64,000 nucleotides of DNA, taken from the NCBI RefSeq assembly GCF_001761485.1, contig NC_090773.1, positions 2,170,001-2,234,000 of the forward strand. The letters run 5' to 3'. The notes beneath the pieces are model-generated. The model saw only the letters and a list, made by a program, of their open reading frames with translations, did no database searches and had not been told where the DNA came from. Both the position numbers and the translations under genes were made by a program. The DNA is from Yarrowia lipolytica. Its lineage: Eukaryota > Ascomycota > Dipodascomycetes > Dipodascales. Below, one piece after another: positions 40,396 to 49,950 of the stretch (within the stretch, counting starts at the first letter, position 1; each line of letters starts with the position of its first letter).

Positions 40396-42471
40396 CTAAG
40401 ACTGCTCGTAGCACTCATCAATTTCCTTCTTGTTATCATCCACAATCTTCTTTCGGTTGAGCTTCTGGGCAGCAGTCAGGTAGCTGTTCTGAGGAGTCCA
40501 CTCGCCAGGCAGCAACACAATGCCTTGCAGCAGCTCAATGCCGGACAGACCCAGAGATCGGCCGGTATCGAGCATGTCCTTGAGCACAGCCTTGACCACC
40601 TTTTTGTTGGAGCAGACGGCGTCCCAGTCGTCAGAATCGACGCCCAAGCTCTGGGCAAGCTTCTTGGTGGGGCCCTCGTTAGGAATGACCAGAGCAATGG
40701 GCTTGACTCGGTTCTGGTCGGCGTACACACACAGGTTGGCCACGTACGACGACGATCGGTACTGTGTCTCGAGCTTCTCCAGAGCAATGTACTCTCCGTT
40801 CTGGGTCTTGACGAGGTTCTTTCGTCGGTCAATGATTCTGAGCTGGCCATTGGCGGTCCACTCGGCAATATCACCGGTGAGGAAGTAGCCATCGTCGGAG
40901 AACGCCTTCTTGGTCTCCTCCTCGTTCTTGTAGTACTCCTTCATCACGACGTTGCCCTTGATGCACAGCTCTCCCTGGTTGTTCTCGGCGAAGTAGCCGG
41001 CTTCAGGCACGTCAATGAGCTTGAGGGTCACGGCGGCGGTGGGCTCACCAATGGTGCCAAAGGCGTACGATTTAGGCGACATGATGGTGGTGTTGGCTGT
41101 AGTCTCGGTCAGACCGCATCCAATCAGCATGGGACAGATGAGAGTGGTGATGAACTTCTGGGTGTCGACAGATACTGGAGCACCTCCGTTACACACGTAT
41201 CGGAGACAGCCTCCAGTGGCGTCCTTGACCTTCTTGAAAATGAGCGAGTCGAGGATAGATCCACCAGGGAGTCCGTTCTCGTCGAGACGCTGCTTGGCGG
41301 CAAATGAGGCCCAGAAGACCCGCTGCATCAGAGGAGACAGCTCCTTGATCTTGCCAAGAATACCCTTTCGCATAGGTTCCCAGACAGCGGGAACGCCGAC
41401 CATGATGGTGGGCTTGAGCTCTCGAATGTCTCCCTTACAGTTCTTCATGGACAGATCGGAAATGGTCTTGACGGTTCCGTAACCCAGAGAAGCACCGCAC
41501 CAGAAGGTGACCATCTCGAACACAAACTCGAAAATGTGTGCGAGGGGCAGGAAGTTGAGAAGCCGGTCTGTGTTGCCGACGATAGATCGGTCAATGATCT
41601 TGGTGACACCGGCCACAGAGGCGAGGATCTGCTTGTGCTGCAGAACCACACCCTTGGGGACACCGGTAGAACCAGAGGTGTACATGATGAAGGCCAGGTC
41701 CTCATAGTCGACCTCCTCCACGGGGTGGGGGTGTTCTCGGCCGAGAGCGACAACCTCGTCCATGGTGTAGATCTTCATATCTGGAACAATCTCCTTGATG
41801 GCGTCAATCTCCGTGTTTCCGGCCTTCTTGTCGTCGGGGGTCAGATCACCTCCGTAGATGATGATTCGCAGATCGGTGCCCTTCTTGAGAGAGACCTTGA
41901 GAGAGCTCAGCAGAGCCTTGTCGGTAAACATGATGACCGAGTTGGTCTCCTGGAGAGATCGAGTGAGACCCTCCTCTCCAAGAGTGTCGTAGGCAGTGAC
42001 AATGGGAATACCCTGAGACAGAGAAGCCAGGCCAGAGAGCATCCATCGGTGGGAGGTCTGGGCGTAAATGTGCATCTTCTCCTTGGGCTTGATTCCGAGG
42101 TGTCGAAGACCAGCTCCATAATCATGGACCAGCTTAAGGGCCTCCTTGTATGAGAGCCACTTGTAAGGGCCCATCTCAAAGTACTTCCATTCCTTGGGCA
42201 CCTTCTTCTCCACTCCGTCCACGACCTTGGTCACCTGTTTGGTCTCCACGTGGATGTCGATGGTGTCTCGCCATCCCATGGCCTTTCGCTCGCTGTTGAT
42301 CTCGGCGTACTTTTTGAACAGCTTGTAGACGGTGGTCAGGGACGAGTCGTTGTCGGGGAAGACGACAGGGGCGTCCTTGGCAATGACGTTTCGTCGGGGG
42401 GCAGTCTCGCCAGGCTTGGCGGGGCCGACCTCCACCGACACGGGCTTTGAGGAAATTGTGTATCCGACCAT
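40396..42471 (-). CDS. FAA1: Long-chain fatty acyl-CoA synthetase Faa1
   Basis: The 691-residue protein is the Yarrowia Faa1, the main enzyme that activates long-chain fatty acids to CoA thioesters with ATP for uptake, lipid synthesis and storage. The adenylate-forming P-loop TSGSTGVPKG sits near residue 270. The GCGLTETTANTT segment is near 455. The fatty-acyl-CoA synthetase signature region GYFLTGDIAEWTANGQLRII, continuing to DRRKN, is near 530-555, with the QNGEYIALEKLE lysine-binding hinge following. There is no peroxisomal targeting tripeptide at the end (EQS), consistent with a cytosolic or ER/lipid-droplet enzyme. The ATG at 42471 is preceded by CTAACAAAG, a branch-point-plus-acceptor pattern, and a GTGAGT donor lies 450 bp upstream, so a leader intron is likely. 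I recall this gene as YALI0D17864g (unverified). Confidence 0.95.
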   Translation of the reverse strand: MVGYTISSKPVSVEVGPAKPGETAPRRNVIAKDAPVVFPDNDSSLTTVYKLFKKYAEINSERKAMGWRDTIDIHVETKQVTKVVDGVEKKVPKEWKYFEMGPYKWLSYKEALKLVHDYGAGLRHLGIKPKEKMHIYAQTSHRWMLSGLASLSQGIPIVTAYDTLGEEGLTRSLQETNSVIMFTDKALLSSLKVSLKKGTDLRIIIYGGDLTPDDKKAGNTEIDAIKEIVPDMKIYTMDEVVALGREHPHPVEEVDYEDLAFIMYTSGSTGVPKGVVLQHKQILASVAGVTKIIDRSIVGNTDRLLNFLPLAHIFEFVFEMVTFWCGASLGYGTVKTISDLSMKNCKGDIRELKPTIMVGVPAVWEPMRKGILGKIKELSPLMQRVFWASFAAKQRLDENGLPGGSILDSLIFKKVKDATGGCLRYVCNGGAPVSVDTQKFITTLICPMLIGCGLTETTANTTIMSPKSYAFGTIGEPTAAVTLKLIDVPEAGYFAENNQGELCIKGNVVMKEYYKNEEETKKAFSDDGYFLTGDIAEWTANGQLRIIDRRKNLVKTQNGEYIALEKLETQYRSSSYVANLCVYADQNRVKPIALVIPNEGPTKKLAQSLGVDSDDWDAVCSNKKVVKAVLKDMLDTGRSLGLSGIELLQGIVLLPGEWTPQNSYLTAAQKLNRKKIVDDNKKEIDECYEQS

Positions 42472-42472
42472 T

Positions 42473-42926
42473 CTTTGTTAGTTGTTGGAAAAAAAAAGGA
42501 GGGGGTTGGTATAGAGAGATTATGCCGTGGGTTGCTTTAAAATTGAGAGAATGTATTTGCGTATTTGCGTCATGCAACCCAGTGAGGCATAAAGAGATAA
42601 GGTGGCAGGACTGGGACAAAGTGGCAACAGACTGCTCGTTATTAGCAAGCTAATTCTGATTACCTGCCGCCCAAATTATACCCCTCATCTCTCCAGGACA
42701 CGTCATTGTCGTCACCCACACTGCACACGAGCACCGCAAACACATTGCTCGTCGCCCACAAATCCCACTCCTCGCGATCCGTCCGACGTTGCTAAAGTCT
42801 GTGTCTAACAACTGTTGAGTAGTGTCGTGCAGGAGGACGTTGACTGTGAGGTAGCCGTCGCTCCCGCGCACGCTCTCGACCCCGGGCTCTCGCCACACAC
42901 CCATTGTCACCCTCAGCGATACTCAC
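42473..42926 (-). other. Putative leader intron of FAA1
   Basis: On the minus strand, GTGAGT at 42926-42921 (a perfect Y. lipolytica donor) pairs with CTAACAAAG ending at 42473, one base before the ATG. The 454-bp intron would remove an 84-codon open frame (ATG at 42904) that otherwise precedes FAA1 in the transcript. A TATA-like GTATATAC lies at 42988-42995, about 60 bp upstream of the donor. The weak point is the AAG acceptor, as CAG is more usual. Confidence 0.45.
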
Positions 42927-42987
42927 ATGAATACTTTCGGTAGTTGTGGTTATGGGGAGCCAGAAAACAGAGCGACCTGGCCGCTTT

Positions 42988-42995
42988 GTATATAC
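42988..42995 (-). promoter_or_regulatory. TATA element of FAA1
   Basis: GTATATAC, about 60 bp upstream of the putative leader-intron donor and 515 bp upstream of the ATG. This distance makes sense only if the 5' leader is spliced. Confidence 0.45.
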
Positions 42996-45763
42996 TCTGT
43001 GTGGTGCTGGTTAAGGTTTGGCTGTGCGTCTAGGTTTGGGAAAATTGTTGGGGATGCTATCTGCTGATCACTTGGTTCAACAGGGAGCGTGTTAGCTACA
43101 GGAGTAGCGGAAACGGCGTGAGTTAGCGGGATCTGGGTGAGGATGACTCAAGCGGTTATGAGCCAGTGGGCTGGGCTGTGAAACCTCACGTTTCCGACCT
43201 CGCTCACTGCCTCGGTACTTGACCCTTGGCGTAAGGCTGGCCTTCAAGGTGGGGAATGCGTTTGTCGTGCGAACCTGAACCGTAATATTTGGGGCAGGCT
43301 AACGTGAGGGGTGACGACGGATGAGAGAGGAGACTGTGGAGGAGGCTTATCATGTGATGGAGGGGTAACCCGTGTGATTTACGTGGACACAGGGGAGATG
43401 CCGACGTTTTTGACGTTTTCACGGGTTTTTTCTGTCATCAGAAAAGCGTTTGAATCGTCCCGTAACCACTCCCTCGAGCCTCTGGATTGCCACACGGTAG
43501 GCCCCTCATCACCAATTTACCTGTACCAAGTTAACTTTCAGAGATGCGTACGAGTGAGATGAGCAGACCAGAGTGCGTGGGTGGACAGGACCGGGAAATG
43601 CGCAACCATTGGCATACATATTTTTGTCAACCCGTGACCAAGTGGACATGGGCCTCACAGTCTCTTGGCCTCTTGGCTCTTTGTGCACGGCCTGATGCCG
43701 TTGCCCTCCACCCCCCCCGGCGTGTCTCTGACACTCAACATAATGCTAAACCGAATCGGAGCTAGACTCGGCATGTGATGCCAATCCGGGGCAAGTGCAA
43801 CTGAGACCAGGTATTGTCGTCGTGTGTCGACAGGTTCACAGCTCTCGGTCTGGTGCGGTACCAGTGCTGCATCTCCGTGTGGCATACAATAGGCAATAGG
43901 TACGGTGCTAGACAGTAGCCTTTGTCTAGTGTGGGGGCACCCATCTAGCTACAGTACAATACGACAAATCGACAAATCGACAAATCGCTACAGTACGGCC
44001 AATCCCTACAGAACGACAGACTCCTACAAGGACGAGTACGATACTAGTACAATTAGTGACTGGCTTAAGTCCTTGTCCTCCCATGAAACCCGCCCGCTCC
44101 AAACACGGTGCATCACCAAAGCAACTTGAGCCAAGCGACCTAAACAGCTGAGGTTCCGCCCACCCAGGTGCATGGGTAGGGGCCAGGATTTGCTCTCTTA
44201 ATTGAGTGCCCAGAAGACACCAATCTTGGGTGCTAATGCCCAGATGCCGGTAGACGCCGTAGAAGCGCCATTCGCGGCCAGAGCGGCGGCTAGATTGGTG
44301 TTTGGCTCCCTCTAGCCCTCGGTCTGAACCTCGGTACAAGTGGCGGTACTGTATGGCACTTCCACCACGAGCACTTAACAATCCATTGTGTTTCGTATTG
44401 TGTGCTCATGTACGGCGGGATCTGATTGTGTTGTTATAAGACGAGTGTTTGTATTCATTGTCTAACAAGGGGACAGTCAAACAAGGCGCTGCATTCACGA
44501 CTCCGGAAACAAGTCCACAACATGTCACTGCTGGGATTGTACCGTCCGTTACTGGCACTGCAAAACGGCTACCACAATATGGGGGCGCTACCTAGCACTT
44601 TTAGCCTATGAGGACTGTTTTTTCCAGTCTAACACCCCCCTGTTTCAGAAGAAACTACTGTATCTCAACGCTACTACTGTACAGGGCGAGTACGAGTGTA
44701 CCAAACGGTCTACCGTCGACAGTACAAGTGGCTATTTCCTACTCCGGCCCTTCGTTAAGCTCTCTTCGTATTTGTTGCGTCTAATTTTGACACGAAACAA
44801 GACATCTGCAAAAACAGGCAAACCATCCTCCTCCTCCAGCCCCGATCCAGAAGCCCTCCCCAGGATTCTTGTCTGGACGCATGTAATTTACGACTCTGCG
44901 TCGCTTGTCATTCCGCGCCTGCACTAAAGGGCTATATACGAGCTGCACTACTTGTAGTTACCCCAAACCACTCATAACATGCCACAACTGGCCTCTGCGG
45001 TCCAGCCACGCACCGAACAGTGACAATGGCCGTCACTGGAGTAAAGCAACTGAACGTGTTCAGACCAATGCTTTGTTGGCACTGGACTCATTAACCCCGT
45101 CGGTCATCCGTCAATCCCGTCGGTCATCCGTTGGGCTCGGATGGCTCTTGGATCAATTGACAGTCGTTTATGGATGCAAAGTTGGAAGTGCATAGGAAAT
45201 CTCACTTGGAGTTCTGTGGATGAGGAGTTTAGGGCTGTTTTTGAAAGAAAGAACTCGAAGCAATTGTTTTCTCATGAGAGAACCAACTGGGGAGATAACA
45301 CTTTTCCCCCCAGCCAAACGGCAGATTTTTGACCCAACCAATAAAACTCATGGTGTGCATACTTCTATGGTATGTACTGTATGTACTGTACATACTGGAT
45401 TTATGTACATACTATATATACAACCATAAGTATCGCAATAGAGACACTGGTGAAGGGTTTCACAGCGTTGATATATAATACTCGTAGCCATAAAAATCTT
45501 TCATCAGCCTGTTTCAATGTTATTAAACAAGTCTGGTTACTCTCGCCTCACTCAATGACCCATACGAGCATCTTAGCACAACTGCCTTGCCCATTGTATC
45601 ATATTACTTAACTTCAGTTGAAGTAGTTTTTTCATTACTTGACTAATTCACCTACAACCCAAGTACATTCCTCCCAACGCAACAGCAGGCTAACAGACCC
45701 TTACAAGCAGCGACGCAACATTTCGTTGTATGCAAACAATCCAAACGACACTTGACAAAACAC

Positions 45764-45770
45764 TATATAC
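45764..45770 (+). promoter_or_regulatory. TATA element of NUP145
   Basis: TATATAC lies 230 bp upstream of the preferred ATG (45994) but downstream of an earlier in-frame ATG at 45730. This argues that the 45730 start is not used. Confidence 0.45.
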
Positions 45771-45993
45771 GGTGCCAAAAAACTCCAGAGTAAATGCCAA
45801 ACACATTATAGCACCCGGAAAAGCTCACAGCGAAAATATTCAACGTCGGCCACATCTCCAACTCCAGATATCCTCCCTTCCTCTCTCAGTTACCCTGCCG
45901 CAGGAACCTCACAGCAAAAGTCTAAATATTTTAGAAGACCCAAAACACAAACACAGACCCACAGGGCCAGAATCACCATCTAGCACGACACAG

Positions 45994-48900
45994 ATGTCGT
46001 CCAATCTCAGCGGCTATCGACCATTGGGCTCGCGATCACCCACCAAACAGCCCCGCTCCAATCCCTACTACGGCCGGGGCGTGAGATCGGCCAATTCGGG
46101 CCGTGTGGGCAAAACCACAGCCGGTAGCAACTCCAGTTTCTCGTCCAGTTTTGCCAACACAAGCGGAAACACGTCCTTCTCGCGGGCCAATCGCTCGGTC
46201 AACCTGGATGCGTCGATTCTCGGCGATGTGACCGTCAACCGGTCGCTTTTGAGTAACATTTCGCTGGTGGGAAGCGCCTCTACTGCTGGAGGAGCAGCCC
46301 GACACAAGACGTACAACCCCGACATCCGTAAACTCGTGATCGAACGCAAACGCGAGCCTGCAGACATTCTGTTTGGCGATGCTCCTCCCATGGGTCGAGC
46401 TCGACGACAGCTCACCAACGGAGACCTGACACGGCGGGAAAACTCCATCCTGGACGAAACATCAATCTACGCTACCCCAGCCAAGATTAACCGAACCATT
46501 GACAATGCCACCTTTGACATGACCGCCGAAACTACTTCTAATATGTCCATGGCGCCTTACCCTGTCAACAACCATCAACAGCACCGCTTCCACGGGCCCA
46601 TCACAACACACGAGGGACGTCACAACACAATGACCACCGTGAGCGAGGAGGGAACACCCGCAAAGCTGCCCTCGGATTACTGGATGTTCCCGTCGCTGGA
46701 GACGCTCAAAACGTACACACCCGAGCAGCTCAAGAACGTCGAGGGACTCAACATTGGCCGCAAGAATTACGGATACATCAGCTGGCCCGGCACAATCGAT
46801 CTGTCTGAGACAGATCTGGACTCGATCCTCGGCTTCCTCGTCATTTTCTCACTGCGAGCAGTGGTAGTTTACGCCGATGACACTAACAAGCCTCCTCTGG
46901 GCCAGGGGCTCAACAGTCCCGCTGTGATCACACTCGAGCACGTGGCCAAGGTGGACCGACGGGGCAACAAGCTGGTGGACCCAACGAACCCTCGGGTTAT
47001 TCGACACAGACAGCAACTGCAGAAGAGCATTGAGAGCAAGGACGGCAAGCATTTATCCTACGACCCTGCCTCGGGCGTGTGGGTCTTCCAGGTTCCTCAT
47101 TTCTCGCGATGGGGGGTTCCCGATAGTGACGACGAAGACGACGAAGACGGCGAAGATGAGGGCGACGAGGACGACTGGCAGGAAAAGGCAGAGCAGGAAG
47201 AGGAGGAGGGAGAACAGGTGGATCGTGAGGAGGACATCCGGGGTGCCCACAGCCAGAAACCATACACACAGGCTCCTCCATTGGTGACGAGAGCAACTAA
47301 TGCTTCTGCTGCCACCAACACTGCTGCATTCAAGCCTGCTGCATCTGCTCCTGCATCAGCCTCAAAGGCTGCTCCTGCACCTGCCTCTGCACCAGCTCGA
47401 AAGGCTGCACCGGCTCCTAGACACAACCAAAAGGCTATTCCTGGAGGATGGTCCTGGACAGCACCCGTGGAATCTGACGATGACGATGACGATGACGAGT
47501 ACGACAACGACTATGAGAAGGAACAGGGAGAGGAGAATGACGAGATGCTTGAAGACCAACTCGAGGAGGATGACGAGATGGAGTACGACGACGAGTTTGC
47601 CGAGGATCAGGACATGTCCCCCGAGACACCCGACTCCCAGGATTCGTCTGACTACGAGAACTTCCGCCAGGAGTTTGCCGTGGTCAACATTGACCAGCAT
47701 GTGCGGCCTATCTCGAACAACTGGCTCACTCAGCTCAAGTTCTCTGCCCAGGCAGGGTCTCCCTTGTTTGTGGACGCCGCAGGCAAGCCCCTGGTTGATA
47801 TTGTTAGCAACGGCTCCAAGGAGATTGTCAAGATCGACCAGACTGTCAATCTCGACAATCTTCTATTTACAAACACCCTGGTGAACGTGGCCGAGGAGGA
47901 GTACAACAAGGCTGCTGAAAAGCTGCGTCTTCCCTCGTACTCGGCAGCTGTGGAATCGTCGTTGGCAATCTTTCAGCCCAGCGGCCAGCTGGCTGTCAAG
48001 CTGCCCCATAGTGATCTCACAATTGGCACTGTCAGCAAACTGTGCAACTTTTCGGAGAATGCGCAGGACGACAACTTTCTGGGTTCAGTCAAGGAGGACA
48101 TGACTGCTGCTGACAGAAACAACGGCTACCCGCGGTACTCCCTCGAGTCCGTGCCTGCTCATGCGGAGCTCAAGGGCACCGTCTACTCTTTGGCATCCAT
48201 TCTTTTCCAGTCTTCGACTGCTCTAGGACTGTCAGAGTACATTGGATCGGCTCCTGTGGATGGTCTTCAGGCGAGAGAGCTTGAGGCATCTCTGCGAAAG
48301 CAGCGGTTGTCACAGTGGTGTGAGAAGGCTGTTTTCGAGCAGGTGCAGAGCGAGCTGGGTGACAATTCCGTGGAAAATATTGTGACTCTTTTGACAGGCA
48401 ACCGGGTCGATGAGGCATGCGCTGCTTGTCTCAAGACCAACAACGTGCATCTTGGTGTTGTTATTTCCATGATGGGCTCTTCTGCTTCTGCGCAATCCAC
48501 TGCACAGGCGCAACTGGACCACTGGCAGAGCACTAACGCCATGGATCTCATTCCCGACTACACCCAGCAGGTGTACCAGCTTGCCGCTGGCAACATCGAC
48601 GTTGTTTGCAAGGCCCGCAAGCTCGACTGGCTGCGTGAGTTCGGTCTGCGGCTCTGGTTTGGCCGAAACCGAGACATCTCGGCCTCAATTGCCCAAATCC
48701 AGTCCTCTTCGTCCGATTGGGATCTGCGTCTGCTCCGTCTGTATGCTGGAAAGTATAACTTGGAGCAGACCTTGACCGGAAAGGCCTTTGATACCGCTGT
48801 TCCGTGGGTCCTTTGTGCATTCTTCCTTCAGGGACATGCCAAGGAAGCCCCCGACACTGCTGATCGGCTTACTCTCCAATACGCTGCCCAGCTGGAGTCT

Positions 48901-49548
48901 ATGGGTCAAGTGGAGAACGCTCTGCTTGTTCTTGGTTTTCTGGTTTCGGATTCAGCGTACGCCCAGGCCATCACCAAGCTTGTAGCTCGAAACATCGTGG
49001 CGTTGCGTAAGCTGGATCTCCGCAGCTACCGAATCCACCCGCAACTCCTTTCCGAGTCTGAGGCGCTGTTGGCTCGATACGAGAACCGCCCTGTCGATGA
49101 AGTGCGGTACTTGTTGGACGCCGAGCTCTGGGGTGCTGCCAACACCACTGTTCTCAACGATGTGGCTCCTCAGGCGGTCATCAAGGGTGATGTTCAGTCG
49201 CTGGAGGATGTCATCATGCAGTTCCCCAGCCCTGAGCGCCACATTCCCACATGGAAGGAAGGGGGAAAGGTGTACCTAGATTACGCTAGGTTCAAGCTGA
49301 GCAAGGCGGTGGATGTTCTTGAGCTTGCAAACGGAGTGTCGCACATGTCCAAGGCCCTTGAGGAGAAGAGCCAATTTGAGACACGGGTGGCTTTGCATGT
49401 CATGTCTGACGATATTCAGCGGTCACTGCTGTTGGCTCCCACTACAGATGATGGTACCAAGGCGCTGGAGGTGCTCAACGAGGTGACGCTGTCGATGAAA
49501 CAGTGTGTTTATAGTGCTGGAACTCGCTTCAAGGCCAGTTTTAGTTAA
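45994..49548 (+). CDS. NUP145: Nucleoporin Nup145 (Nup98/Nup96 type) with self-cleaving domain
   Basis: The 1184-residue protein carries the Nup98 autoproteolytic domain at about 229-371, opening with YWMFPSLETLKTYTPEQL and ending at the cleavage site HFS (His369, Phe370, Ser371). In the family the chain cuts itself between Phe and Ser, releasing an N-terminal nucleoporin and a C-terminal Nup96/Nup145C that builds the Y-complex scaffold. Two strongly acidic stretches (about 375-414 and 490-560) flank an Ala/Pro-rich linker, and the alpha-solenoid Nup96 part (LDWLREFGLRLWFGRNRDIS) fills the rest. Unusually, the N-terminal 228 residues have no GLFG repeats, only a single FG in ADILFGD. The frame is open from an earlier ATG at 45730, but that 88-residue extension has no repeats either and overlaps a TATA element, so 45994 is preferred. 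Confidence 0.93.
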   Translation: MSSNLSGYRPLGSRSPTKQPRSNPYYGRGVRSANSGRVGKTTAGSNSSFSSSFANTSGNTSFSRANRSVNLDASILGDVTVNRSLLSNISLVGSASTAGGAARHKTYNPDIRKLVIERKREPADILFGDAPPMGRARRQLTNGDLTRRENSILDETSIYATPAKINRTIDNATFDMTAETTSNMSMAPYPVNNHQQHRFHGPITTHEGRHNTMTTVSEEGTPAKLPSDYWMFPSLETLKTYTPEQLKNVEGLNIGRKNYGYISWPGTIDLSETDLDSILGFLVIFSLRAVVVYADDTNKPPLGQGLNSPAVITLEHVAKVDRRGNKLVDPTNPRVIRHRQQLQKSIESKDGKHLSYDPASGVWVFQVPHFSRWGVPDSDDEDDEDGEDEGDEDDWQEKAEQEEEEGEQVDREEDIRGAHSQKPYTQAPPLVTRATNASAATNTAAFKPAASAPASASKAAPAPASAPARKAAPAPRHNQKAIPGGWSWTAPVESDDDDDDDEYDNDYEKEQGEENDEMLEDQLEEDDEMEYDDEFAEDQDMSPETPDSQDSSDYENFRQEFAVVNIDQHVRPISNNWLTQLKFSAQAGSPLFVDAAGKPLVDIVSNGSKEIVKIDQTVNLDNLLFTNTLVNVAEEEYNKAAEKLRLPSYSAAVESSLAIFQPSGQLAVKLPHSDLTIGTVSKLCNFSENAQDDNFLGSVKEDMTAADRNNGYPRYSLESVPAHAELKGTVYSLASILFQSSTALGLSEYIGSAPVDGLQARELEASLRKQRLSQWCEKAVFEQVQSELGDNSVENIVTLLTGNRVDEACAACLKTNNVHLGVVISMMGSSASAQSTAQAQLDHWQSTNAMDLIPDYTQQVYQLAAGNIDVVCKARKLDWLREFGLRLWFGRNRDISASIAQIQSSSSDWDLRLLRLYAGKYNLEQTLTGKAFDTAVPWVLCAFFLQGHAKEAPDTADRLTLQYAAQLESMGQVENALLVLGFLVSDSAYAQAITKLVARNIVALRKLDLRSYRIHPQLLSESEALLARYENRPVDEVRYLLDAELWGAANTTVLNDVAPQAVIKGDVQSLEDVIMQFPSPERHIPTWKEGGKVYLDYARFKLSKAVDVLELANGVSHMSKALEEKSQFETRVALHVMSDDIQRSLLLAPTTDDGTKALEVLNEVTLSMKQCVYSAGTRFKASFS

Positions 49549-49876
49549 TGTATTTATGTACGATTGAAGATTTCGAATTCGGACATCAGGTTTGGATGTA
49601 TGATGGAGCAGTTGCCCTGTAGAGAAGTGAGCAAAAACAACAGTTGAATATGGAACGTGTCTCCTTAAATCATTCGACTTTGTGAATCAAATTTGTATCT
49701 TCAGTATTGATGAAGCGCGCGCAATAGATGGATGTTCATCATATTAAAAATATATATATTTAAAGTTCAACATGCGAAATAATGCTATGGTGATTTTTAC
49801 AGAGATACACCAAGTGAGCAACACACCCGAGTTACAAATGACATAAAAAAAGAACCAAAGATCACCTTGGCTTGTA
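49549..49876. other. 3' region of NUP145 and tRNA flank
   Basis: AT-rich DNA (TATATATATTT at about 49750). The run of seven A at 49845-49851 is the Pol III terminator of the neighbouring tRNA gene. Confidence 0.55.
49845..49851 (-). terminator. Pol III terminator of tRNA-Ala
   Basis: T7 on the minus strand, 25 bases after the tRNA 3' end. Confidence 0.75.
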
Positions 49877-49950
49877 TGGACGACACCGGAATCGAACCGG
49901 GGCCTCGCGCATGCTAAGCGCATGTGATAACCAACCTACACCAGACGCCC
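49877..49950 (-). tRNA. tRNA-Ala, anticodon AGC
   Basis: Read on the minus strand, a complete cloverleaf is present. The acceptor GGGCGTC pairs with GTCGTCC and includes the G3:U70 wobble that identifies alanine tRNA. The D arm has the GG pair and A14/A21. The anticodon stem TGCGC/GCGCG carries the loop TTAGCAT with anticodon AGC. The T loop is TTCGATT. The discriminator is A, there is no intron, and CCA is not encoded, as expected in a eukaryote. Oddities are a C-U mismatch at 49:65 in the T stem and a U-U mismatch at 6:67; the second is also seen in budding yeast tRNA-Ala. A T7 terminator follows. Confidence 0.95.

Larger units (their letters stand above)
42927..45993. other. 3-kb spacer between the divergent FAA1 and NUP145 genes
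   Basis: It contains the FAA1 core promoter (42988) and, at the other end, a TATA element at 45764-45770 that serves NUP145. A CCCGTCGGTCATCCGT duplication is at about 45096-45127, an AAATCGAC triplication at about 43960-43988, and TACTGTA motifs at 44650, 44680 and 45370. No supported gene; the open frames are short and feature-free. Confidence 0.5.

Noticed and set aside
40249-41307. 352-codon plus-strand open frame
   Set aside because: Exact antisense shadow of FAA1, an effect of its C/G-ending codons.
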